From Bacillus sp. ISL-55 (GTDB lineage Bacteria > Bacillota > Bacilli > Bacillales > Cytobacillaceae), in the NCBI RefSeq assembly GCF_018613155.1, contig NZ_JAGGQU010000048.1, positions 1-46,281 on the forward strand: a DNA stretch of 46,281 bases, read 5' to 3'. Positions 25,133-33,600 of this stretch are shown here, piece by piece (the stretch's first letter is position 1; every line of letters begins with the position of its first letter). A program made the translations under genes and the position numbers. Below the pieces are notes generated by a model. It ran no database searches. It had not been told where the DNA came from and saw nothing but the letters and a program-made list of their open reading frames with translations.

Positions 25133-26734
25133 ATGAAAAGGCGTTTTGGATTAATGTTTTTTGCTTTTATCCTTATCCTTAGCCTGGGGCTTGCCGGCTG
25201 TAATAATGAATCCGGCGGCAAGAAAACGGGCGGGGAGTCTGGTTCTGACGGCGGTTCATCGTCTGGCGGAACTCTTGTATTTGGGCGCGGCGGTGATTCA
25301 ACATCGCTCGATCCAGCTGTGACAACAGAAGGTGAAGCTTTCAAAGTAACAAAAAACATCTATGAAACTCTCATCGAGTTCGGTGAGCAGGATACAGAGA
25401 TCCACCCAGGTCTTGCAGAAAGCTGGGAAGAATCTCCTGATGGACTGAAACACACTTTAAAGCTTCGTAAAGGTGTTAAATTCCATGACGGCACTGATTT
25501 CAATGCTGAAGCTGTAGTTTTCAACTTCGAGCGCTGGATGGCCGGCAATAAGGAACAATTCTACTACTATAACTCACAATTTGGCGATGTAATCAAGGAA
25601 GTTAAGGCAGTAGATGAGCATACAGTAGAATTCACATTGAACCGTATTCTAGCTCCATTCTACAAAAACCTTGCAATGTCTCCATTTGGAATCGCAAGCC
25701 CTGCTGCGATTGAAAAGTATGGCGATAAATTCATTGAAAATCCAGTAGGTACTGGGCCATTCAAATTCAAAGAATGGAAGCGCAATGACAGGGTAACTCT
25801 TGTTAAAAATGAAGATTACTGGGAAGAAGGGCTTCCTAAGCTTGATGAAGTCATCTTCCGTGTCATTCCTGAAAACTCAGCTCGTTTGAATGCATTGAAC
25901 ACTGGTGAAGTAGACATCATCGATGGAGTGAACTTCAGTGATGTTGAGTCAATCGAAAAAAATGCTGACCTTCAGACATTCTATCGTCCATCATTGAATG
26001 TTGCATACCTCGGGTTGAACAATGAGCGCGGGCCAATGAAAGACAAAAAGGTTCGCCAGGCATTGAACCACGCGGTCAATAAGCAAGCGCTCATCGATGC
26101 TTTCTATGCTGGTGCTGCTGAGCCTGCGAAAAACCCAATGCCGAAATCGGTAGCTGGCTACAACGATGATGTGGAAGCTTATGAATACGACCCTGAGAAG
26201 GCAAAGGAACTTCTTAAGGAAGCTGGATATGAAGATGGTTTTGAAATGGAACTATGGGCAATGCCAGTTGCAAGACCTTATATGCCAGACGGTAAGAAAG
26301 TTGCTGAAGCTCTTCAGAAAGACTTTGCTGAAGTAGGTGTAAAAGCAAAGATTGTTTCTTACGAGTGGGCAACTTATCTTGAAAAAGCTCGTACTGGTGA
26401 AGCAGACACATTCCTTCTAGGCTGGACTGGCGACAATGGTGACGCTGATAACTTCCTGTATGTACTACTAGACCAGGATAATATCGACAGCAATAACTAC
26501 GCACGCTACGCTAACCAGGAAGTGCACGATCTATTCATTAAGGCTCAGTCCACAAATGACCAGGCTGAACGTGAAAAATTGTATAAAGAAGCTCAATTGT
26601 TAATCAAGGAAGATGCTCCTTGGATTCCACTTGTCCACTCTGAGCCTGCACTTGCAGGAAGAGCAGACGTTACTGGCTTCAAGGCACATCCAACTGGATC
26701 CGATATCCTGGCAACTGTTGAATTCAAAAAATAA
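25133..26734 (+). CDS. appA: Oligopeptide-binding lipoprotein AppA
   Basis: Extracellular substrate-binding protein (SBP family 5), 533 residues. The lipoprotein signal peptide is clear: MKRRF, a hydrophobic core and the lipobox LAGC with C23 as the lipidated residue, followed by a Gly/Ser linker. Family signatures include LAESWEESPDGLKHTLKLRK, GTGPFKFKEW and RLNALNTGEVDI. It captures peptides outside and hands them to AppB/AppC; the ligand (di- versus oligopeptide, or nickel) is not visible. AAGGGGGAAG precedes the ATG. A hairpin follows the gene before appB, which would favour excess binding protein. Confidence 0.9.
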   Translation: MKRRFGLMFFAFILILSLGLAGCNNESGGKKTGGESGSDGGSSSGGTLVFGRGGDSTSLDPAVTTEGEAFKVTKNIYETLIEFGEQDTEIHPGLAESWEESPDGLKHTLKLRKGVKFHDGTDFNAEAVVFNFERWMAGNKEQFYYYNSQFGDVIKEVKAVDEHTVEFTLNRILAPFYKNLAMSPFGIASPAAIEKYGDKFIENPVGTGPFKFKEWKRNDRVTLVKNEDYWEEGLPKLDEVIFRVIPENSARLNALNTGEVDIIDGVNFSDVESIEKNADLQTFYRPSLNVAYLGLNNERGPMKDKKVRQALNHAVNKQALIDAFYAGAAEPAKNPMPKSVAGYNDDVEAYEYDPEKAKELLKEAGYEDGFEMELWAMPVARPYMPDGKKVAEALQKDFAEVGVKAKIVSYEWATYLEKARTGEADTFLLGWTGDNGDADNFLYVLLDQDNIDSNNYARYANQEVHDLFIKAQSTNDQAEREKLYKEAQLLIKEDAPWIPLVHSEPALAGRADVTGFKAHPTGSDILATVEFKK

Positions 26735-26743
26735 TGCATCAGG

Positions 26744-26778
26744 AAAAGGGAGAACATATGCATTCTCCCTTTTCTTTT
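26744..26778 (+). terminator. Hairpin (partial terminator) between appA and appB
   Basis: 11-bp stem AAAAGGGAGAA / TTCTCCCTTTT (26744-26754 and 26763-26773), 8-nt loop, then T-rich. Within an operon this would lower expression of the permease genes relative to appA. Confidence 0.82.
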
Positions 26779-26808
26779 GAACAAATGGAATTATTCATAA
26801 TAAGTAAT

Positions 26809-26845
26809 GTCTAGCTCCAGCGCCTGAAAAAGGCGCTTACGCTTT
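26809..26845. repeat. Dispersed palindromic element, minimal copy C (37 bp)
   Basis: GTCTAGCTCC-AGCGCCT, a 5-nt loop, then AGGCGCT-TACGCTTTA. This is the two ends of the longer elements at 18183 and 20713 joined with essentially no internal module, forming a compact hairpin inside the app operon between appA and appB. Confidence 0.85.
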
Positions 26846-26868
26846 ACATCAAGAAAAGAGGTGGGAAG

Positions 26869-27873
26869 GTGTTTGCCTATTCTGTCAGAAGGATTTTTTC
26901 ACTAATTCCTGTACTATTGGGTCTTTCACTTATTGTATTTTTTATGATCAGAGCAATCCCTGGCGATCCCGCCCAAGTCATTCTCGGGCAGCTGGCGACT
27001 AAAGAAGCAATAGCAGATTTAACAAGGGAACTGGGACTTGACCAGCCTTGGTATGTACAATATTTTACATATCTTGGAGGGCTGCTGACGGGTGATCTAG
27101 GGGAATCTCTAAGAACGAAGTCAGCTATCAGCAGTGAAATATGGCCATATCTTGCAGCAACGATGGAACTGTCTTTTGTTGCGATGTTAATTGCAATTGT
27201 CATAGGAGTAAATGCCGGAATCGTCAGTGCATGGTTCCAAAATTCATGGTTTGATTACGGCGCGATGGTCCTGGCGCTTGTCGGTGTATCGATGCCGATT
27301 TTCTGGCTCGGTTTGATGGAACAGTGGCTGTTTGCCATCAATCTGGATATCCTGCCGACTTCCGGGCGTGAGGAAGTGCGGAATCCAGTCGATGCAATCA
27401 CGAACTTTTATATCATAGATACCCTGATCCAGGGACGTACTGACCAGTTTGTCGAGGTCTTGAAGCATTTAGTGCTGCCAGCTATGGCGCTGGCGACAAT
27501 CCCGATGGCCATCATAGCGAGGATTACTCGTTCCACGATGCTTGAGGTGATGAGGTCAGATTTTATCAGGACTGCAAGGGCAAAGGGTTTGAGCATGTTC
27601 TGGGTTGTTTATAAACACTCCCTTAAAAATGCGATCATCCCTGTATTGACTATCATAGGCTTGCAGACGGGACTTCTGCTTGGCGGAGCGATCCTGACTG
27701 AGACAATTTTCAGTTGGCCGGGAATTGGCCGATATATCTACGAAGCGATCAATTATCGTGATTATCCTGTTATCCAATCCGGAATCCTGATTATTGCCTT
27801 GATCTTTGTACTTATCAATCTAGTAGTTGACTTATTGTACGCAGCAATTGATCCTCGGATCAAATACCGTTGA
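26869..27873 (+). CDS. appB: Oligopeptide ABC transporter permease AppB
   Basis: A 334-residue integral membrane protein with about six hydrophobic segments. The N-terminus (YSVRRIFSLIPVLLGLSLI, then IPGDPAQVILGQLAT) is typical of OppB/DppB permeases, and the cytoplasmic EAA loop that docks on the ATPases is RTARAKGLSMFWVVYKHSLK. GTG start at 26869 after AGAGGTGGGAAG. The stop overlaps the region preceding appC by coupling (TGATG). Sits between the appA attenuator and appC. Confidence 0.9.
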   Translation: MFAYSVRRIFSLIPVLLGLSLIVFFMIRAIPGDPAQVILGQLATKEAIADLTRELGLDQPWYVQYFTYLGGLLTGDLGESLRTKSAISSEIWPYLAATMELSFVAMLIAIVIGVNAGIVSAWFQNSWFDYGAMVLALVGVSMPIFWLGLMEQWLFAINLDILPTSGREEVRNPVDAITNFYIIDTLIQGRTDQFVEVLKHLVLPAMALATIPMAIIARITRSTMLEVMRSDFIRTARAKGLSMFWVVYKHSLKNAIIPVLTIIGLQTGLLLGGAILTETIFSWPGIGRYIYEAINYRDYPVIQSGILIIALIFVLINLVVDLLYAAIDPRIKYR

Positions 27874-27890
27874 TGGAAGGGGAGAGACAG

Positions 27891-28787
27891 ATGGAGATAT
27901 CAACTCAAAAACAAATGCCGCCAACCGTGCAGGTAGAGGAAAAAGTGGCGTCTCCCTGGGCAGAAGCATGGTATAGCTTTAAGAAAAATAAATTGGCTCT
28001 CGTTGGAACAGCTATCGTCCTGTTTTTTATCTTGCTGGCTATTTTCGCACCATTGATTGCGCCAGAAGGTATCAATGATCAGAAAATGGAGGTTCGTCTT
28101 CAGGCTCCTTCAGCTGACCACTGGCTTGGCACAGATGATTTTGGACGAGATATCTTATCCAGAGTGATATATGGTGCCAGGATTTCCTTATGGGTAGGGA
28201 CCTTTGCGGTAATGGGTTCAATTGTTGTCGGCTGTCTGCTGGGAATCCTTGCAGGATACTACGGCAGATGGGTCGACACAATCATTTCAAGAGCATTTGA
28301 TATTATGCTGGCATTCCCGAGTATCTTATTGGCGATTGCGATTGTAGCCGTTCTTGGACCTTCACTTCGGAATGCGCTGATAGCCATTGCCATAATCAAT
28401 ATTCCGAATTTCGGAAGGCTGATCCGTTCAAGGGTACTGAGTGTTAAAGAAGAGGAATATATTATGGCCGCCAAGGCGATCGGGATGAAGGACAGAAGGA
28501 TTTTGTTCCAGCACATCCTTCCGAACAGTATGGCGCCAATCATTGTCCAGGGCACGCTTGCGATTGCCACGGCAATCATTGAAGCTGCTGCACTAGGATT
28601 CCTTGGGCTAGGTGCGGATGCGCCAAATCCTGAATGGGGAAAGATGCTCGCAGACGCGAAAGACTATATGATCCAGGCACCATGGACCATGATATTCCCT
28701 GGTCTGGCAATAATGCTGACCGTACTGGGATTCAACCTCATGGGCGACGGACTCAGAGATGCATTGGATCCTAGAATGAAAAGTTAA
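27891..28787 (+). CDS. appC: Oligopeptide ABC transporter permease AppC
   Basis: Second permease subunit, 298 residues. It has an N-terminal cytoplasmic segment then about six membrane helices, the OppC-type periplasmic motif HWLGTDDFGRDILSRVIYGA and the EAA loop AAKAIGMKDRRILFQHILPN. I choose the ATG at 27891 with GGGGAGA 5 nt upstream; TTG 27870 and ATG 27873 overlap the appB stop without a site of their own. It ends the app operon, followed by a bidirectional terminator. Confidence 0.9.
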   Translation: MEISTQKQMPPTVQVEEKVASPWAEAWYSFKKNKLALVGTAIVLFFILLAIFAPLIAPEGINDQKMEVRLQAPSADHWLGTDDFGRDILSRVIYGARISLWVGTFAVMGSIVVGCLLGILAGYYGRWVDTIISRAFDIMLAFPSILLAIAIVAVLGPSLRNALIAIAIINIPNFGRLIRSRVLSVKEEEYIMAAKAIGMKDRRILFQHILPNSMAPIIVQGTLAIATAIIEAAALGFLGLGADAPNPEWGKMLADAKDYMIQAPWTMIFPGLAIMLTVLGFNLMGDGLRDALDPRMKS

Positions 28788-28805
28788 CTTGATATGGGTA
28801 AGAAA

Positions 28806-28833
28806 AAAAGCAGCTGATAACCCAGCTGCTTTT
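28806..28833. terminator. Bidirectional terminator between appC and ygaE
   Basis: AAAAGCAGCTG / CAGCTGCTTTT, 11-bp stem with 6-nt loop and A/T-runs on both sides, between convergent genes; the ygaE stop is directly at its edge. Confidence 0.9.
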
Positions 28834-29914
28834 AAATTTCCGTATTTTGTTCAATCGTTACATTGCTATCATCTTTATGGTAGGACTGGAAGCTGGTTAC
28901 GAGAGTGTCCAGGTGCTCGACCTGCTCGCCATATTCCATGATGATCGAAACCAGCTGCATGACATGATAGAGCATTTGGCTGTTACTTTGAGCCAGCTCA
29001 GTTCTTTGTGCTAAAAATAATTCAAACAGCTGCTTCTTATTCAGGCAGACCTCACCCTCTATATAGGATGCTTCAGGCCTTACTTTGCCTACGTACTTAA
29101 GCATCACCTGCTCATGATGGTTGATCAGGCAATCCAGCTGGTGCTGGATGACTTCCTGGAATTCGACTGGAAGCTGGTTGAATTCATTTTCGTAGCGGTG
29201 AAGCCTTTTTAATGTTTCAAGTGATTTTTTTACGGTGTTGATCATCTGCCTGTAAATGACAAGCTTCCTTGATTTTGCAAGTGTGTTATTTTTAAAATAA
29301 TCTCGTTCTTCCTTATACATCATATATAGCTGATCCAGCTTGATGATGGCCTCGCGCAGTTTCTCGATATCTGCCTTCAGGAGCTGATGCTCGGAAGCGT
29401 GACGTGTGCTCAGCCTGATCCACTTCGTAATTTCCTCTGATAAAATAGAACTCTTGTAATACAATTTATTTTCATACTTTGGCGGCAGGAACACGAGGTT
29501 CACAATGAATGCCGATACAACCCCAAGCATGATTGTCGAGAAACGAATCAGCGCGAACTGGATGAAATCATCACCAGGTGTCTCCATGATCGCAATCAAT
29601 GTGACAAGGGAAAGTGATATTGTGTTTCCCAGTTTCAGCTTAAGGTTTAAAGTAATAACAAGTACTGCGGCAAGTCCGATAATGAAAATGCTGTTGCCGA
29701 ACGCCATAACGAATAAAACAGCGGTCGCGGCTCCAATCAGATTGCCCTGGATATGTTCAATAATTGATTGATAAGAGCGGTATACAGTTGGCTGCAGGGC
29801 AAAAATCGCAGCAATCCCGGCAAATACCGGAGATGGAAGATCAAAAATATGCGATAAAAATAAGGCAAGTGTAATGGCAATTCCCGTTTTCAGTATGCGG
29901 GCACCAAGTTTCAT
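28832..29914 (-). CDS. ygaE: YgaE family membrane protein (UPF0421/aromatic-acid exporter-like)
   Basis: A 360-residue protein. The N-terminal half has four or more hydrophobic helices (ITLALFLSHIF, VFAGIAAIFALQPTVYRS, ALQPT being typical of the FUSC/ArAE superfamily). The C-terminal half (from about residue 150) is a long helical, charged cytoplasmic domain. This is the layout of the UPF0421 proteins such as YgaE. The superfamily contains exporters of aromatic acids, but transport by YgaE is not established. A GGAATTC-type weak ribosome site lies before the ATG. In B. subtilis ygaE directly follows ygaD; here the app operon lies between. Confidence 0.88.
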   Translation of the reverse strand: MKLGARILKTGIAITLALFLSHIFDLPSPVFAGIAAIFALQPTVYRSYQSIIEHIQGNLIGAATAVLFVMAFGNSIFIIGLAAVLVITLNLKLKLGNTISLSLVTLIAIMETPGDDFIQFALIRFSTIMLGVVSAFIVNLVFLPPKYENKLYYKSSILSEEITKWIRLSTRHASEHQLLKADIEKLREAIIKLDQLYMMYKEERDYFKNNTLAKSRKLVIYRQMINTVKKSLETLKRLHRYENEFNQLPVEFQEVIQHQLDCLINHHEQVMLKYVGKVRPEASYIEGEVCLNKKQLFELFLAQRTELAQSNSQMLYHVMQLVSIIMEYGEQVEHLDTLVTSFQSYHKDDSNVTIEQNTEI

Positions 29915-29979
29915 GGGAAGTGAATTCCTTTCATTCAGAGACAGAAAATCTCATTCATTAATTAATACTTTAAACCATT

Positions 29980-29997
29980 TTGTTTAAAACTAAACAA
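29980..29997. promoter_or_regulatory. Palindrome upstream of ygaE
   Basis: TTGTTTA, 4-nt AAAC centre, TAAACAA: a perfect 7-bp inverted repeat of operator size, 66 bp upstream of the ygaE start in AT-rich DNA. The regulator is unknown. Confidence 0.4.
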
Positions 29998-30065
29998 TTA
30001 TGTACTATACAACGGAAATCCAATAAGTTCAAGCGACAATTTAACGAAAAACAAGCCTGTTTTAA

Positions 30066-30081
30066 ATGTAAGTGGTTACAT
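30066..30081. promoter_or_regulatory. cre-like site upstream of ygaE
   Basis: ATGTAAGTGGTTACAT fits the CcpA-site consensus WTGNAARCGNWWWCAW at 15 of 16 positions (central C replaced by T) and is itself nearly palindromic. It lies about 150 bp upstream of ygaE. Confidence 0.4.
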
Positions 30082-30149
30082 GTCTATTAGAATGGAATTC
30101 CACTTATTCAGGAATTATTGAAGGATTCTTGAACTGGAGGAATATATTC

Positions 30150-30570
30150 AATTCGAGCTTGTAGAATCTGTCTATGAGCCCATTTTCATGATTTGATTTC
30201 AATTTGGGCTTATAGAATCTTTCTATGAGCCCATTTTCATGAACAAACCTCAATTTGGGCTTATAGAATCTGTCTATGAGCCCTTTTTTATGATTTGACC
30301 TCAATTTGGGCTTGTAGAATCTGTCTATGAGCCCATTTTCATGATTAGACCTCAATTCGGGCTTATAGAATCCTGTCTATGAGCCCTTTTTTATGATTAG
30401 ACCTCAATTTGGGCTTATAGAATCTGTCTATGAGCCCATTTTCATGATTAGACCTCAATTCGGGCTTATAGAATCCTGTCTATGAGCCCTTTTTCTCGAT
30501 TAGACCTCAATTCGGGCTTATGTCTATGAGCCCTTTTTCTTGATCAGACCGGAATTCAGGCTTATAAAAT
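30150..30570. repeat. Tandem 51-52-bp hairpin repeat array (array 2, eight units)
   Basis: TCTATGAGCCC recurs at 30171, 30222, 30273, 30324, 30376, 30427, 30479 and 30523: periods 51, 51, 51, 52, 51, 52, then 44 where 8 bases are deleted from the last unit. Each unit holds a hairpin, GGGCTTATAGA, 5-nt loop, TCTATGAGCCC (11 bp with one G-T pair), and a spacer containing TCATGATT and CCTCAATT. A degenerate ninth unit trails to 30570. The array fills the gap between the gltB terminator and the ygaE promoter. A minus-strand frame of 17-residue repeats over part of it is a by-product of 51 being divisible by 3. Confidence 0.9.
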
Positions 30571-30663
30571 CTTCATGAATTACTTTTTCCAGAGCGCATC
30601 GAACGATAATCTAATAATGATTCACTGGAGGCTCCTTACTAAGAATCCTACTAAGAAAAATTA

Positions 30664-30690
30664 AATGGCCCCGTTTCAGCGGGGCCACTA
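30664..30690 (-). terminator. Terminator of gltB
   Basis: TGGCCCCG / CGGGGCCA, 8-bp GC stem with 6-nt loop, followed on the minus strand by an AT-rich T-tract, 9 nt beyond the gltB stop. Confidence 0.88.
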
Positions 30691-30698
30691 ACTTCAAA

Positions 30699-33600
30699 TC
30701 ATTCAGTTGATACTGCTGGGTCTGCCTGCTCTTTAACAGGAACAACTTGGATGAAGTGATCTTCAGGATGTTCCAGTAGAAGGGCGAGGTCAGCAGCTTC
30801 GCTTTCCTGGCCATTGTTTTTAACCAATTTGATGTAGTTGGCGAGTAATTCTTTTACATCGTTGATGCCTTTTGCTGATAGCGTTTCGATGGAAACCTTG
30901 GCGCCTTTGGCGACTCGGCGGGCGATGGCTTCTTTTGTCAGTCCCATCTCCGGCTGGTGTCTCAGGTAAACGACACCGCCTGTCATGCCTGCGCAAATCC
31001 AAGGTCCTGGATCGCCGAGGACAAGCCCGCGTCCGTTGGTCATGTATTCAAAAGCGAAGCCTTTGATATTAGCGTTTGTTCCGATATTGCCGAATTCTTT
31101 TTCAGGAATTGGCTTCTTCACAAGGCCGCCGATGATCATGTCGGCGCCTGATAAACGGATTCCAGCACGTGCATCTGCATTGCCCTGTGCTACGAGCAAG
31201 CCTTTCTGGGCACCATAGCCAAATCCTTTACCGACAGAACCGTTGTAGAAACCGCCGTCCTTGCCAGATGATTTTGCGATCAAAATTGCACCGCCGAATG
31301 AAGTCTTGCCGACTCCGTCCTGGCCGCCGCCATCAATTTCTATGTTGATGCCGTCCGTGTTGTAAGCGCCAAGTCCATTACCGAGGATGGAGCCTTTGTA
31401 ACGGAGCGTGACTGGCTGCAGCTTTCTGTAGGAACCATCCAGACGTCCGCGAACCCTGTGGCATGAAACCCTGCTTGCAAGCACACGCTGCTCAGCAGTA
31501 ACAGCCTGGAATTCACGTGACTGATGAAGCTCCTCGTCGACAGCATCAAGATATTCAGCGCCTGCAGCAACCTGAAGCTGTGCAGAAGCAAGGGAAGCGG
31601 CGGCTTCTTTTTGATGCGTGATTTGGCCAATCTCAAGCGGCTTCAGTAAATATGTTAAATCAAGCAAGTCATTTCCTTTGATTTGTTCCAGCAAATCTGA
31701 GCGTCCGACTGCTTCCTGCAGGTTTTTGATGCCTGCAGATGCAGCGAGGGATTTAAGCTCGTTGCCAAAAGCAGTGAACAGATTCATGATTCCCTGGACG
31801 GCAAGATCGAACTGGCGCGGTACGAATCGGCGCAGTCCATGTTCCTTTGCCTGTGCTTCTGAATCGATTTGTGTCGCAATACCGACATGGCAAGTGTCAA
31901 GATGGCAGCCGCGGCAAGTTGTACAGCCAATGGCAAGCATTGACAGCGTACCGAAGCCGACGCGATTCGCTCCTAGAAGCATGTATTTAATGACGTCCTG
32001 AGCACTCTTGACGCCGCCGTCGGCCCATAGCTCGACATTGTCGCGCAATCCTGCTTCAAGCAGGGCGTTATGTGCCGCTTTGATGCCGATTTCTGCTGGA
32101 AGGCCGACATATTGAAGAGCATGGATACGGGCAGCACCAGTACCGCCGTCGAAGCCGCTCAATGTGATGATGTCCGCGCCTGCTTTCGCTATACCGACAG
32201 CAATCGTACCGATATTCGGAACAACAGGGACCTTAACGGCAACACGTGCCTGGTCATTGGCTGTTTTTAGCTCATGAATCATTTGCGCAAGGTCCTCGAT
32301 TGAATAGATATCATGGTTGTTTGATGGTGAAATCAAATCCGATCCAATCGTCGCATTCCTTGCTTCCGCGATTTTAGCGGTAACCTTTGATCCAGGAAGG
32401 TGTCCGCCTTCACCAGGCTTCGCGCCCTGGCCAATTTTGATTTCCAGAAGGTTGGACGAGTTCAGCAATTCCGCATTGACTCCGAAACGTCCGGATGCAA
32501 CCTGCTGGCCGCGTGTACGAGGGTACTTGCCAAGCATATCCTTGATTTCGCCGCCCTCACCGTTCATGCTGACCATGTTCAGGCGATCAGCACCTTCAGC
32601 ATAAGCACGGAAAGCAATTTCATTTTGAGAACCGAATGACATCGATGCGATGACGAACGGCAGGCTGTGGTCGCCAACACCAATTTCAACTTCCTCAGGT
32701 GAAACTCCGGAGTCAGCCTTCTTCAATCCAGTCAAATGACGGATGGTTGTCGGGTTGCTGTCTTCCTGTTCGGAAATTTTTTCGCGATAGACGCTGTAAT
32801 CTCCAGTAGAAGCAACTTCGCCAATCGCCTTCCAGATACGAGGGAAGAGGTGGAACGTTTTGCCGATCCGTTCTTTTTCATTCTGGAAATCTTCTGCTCT
32901 TTTAAGTGCATCTTCTTTCATCGCTTCGAAATTGTATGCAAGTTCATTGGAACCGAAGAAGTTCACGATCACTAAATAATCTGCTACTTCATCGTTTAGG
33001 CCTATGCTTGAGAATAAACGTCCGTATCCTCGCAATTCATGAATACCAATAGTAGAAATGACTTTTTCAAGGCCTTTAGTCAACGCGCTGTATAGATTAA
33101 CGAGCGGCTTGACGGACTCATCTAACACTGTCATGAACATATAGTAAGGGCTGACTGCATCTGCGCCAAGTCCAAGTGCGACGATGATATCATGCAGCGA
33201 CCTTAATGATGCCGAACGCAGCAAGAGAGAGCAGTCACGGCGCAAGCCTTCTTTTACAAGGGCCTGGTCGATCGCCGAAACAACAAGATGCGGGTCGAGC
33301 CAAAGTGCATTTTCCTGGTGGGCCATTGCGTCATCAAGAACAAGCAATGTTTTGCCGTCCTTAACAGCTGCAATTGCTTCAGCAGCAAGCCTTTCAAGTG
33401 CTTCCTTGACAGTTTCATCATTGTGGAAAACAGTTTCCAGGTATGCTGCAAGTTTATCACCCTGGTAGCACTGGATAACCTGGTCCATGCTTGGCTGCCC
33501 AGTTTCCTGTGAAACCTCGTAGCCCGCTTTTCCCTCTACAAGAAGAGGAGTGATCAATTCTACGACTTTACCTGTCTCGGATTTGCCGAAAAGAGCAGGG

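Noticed and set aside
30104-30355. Minus-strand open frame with 17-residue repeats containing LIDRFYKPKL
   Set aside because: It is a by-product of four consecutive 51-bp repeat units; later units are 52 bp and break the frame, and there is no ribosome site.
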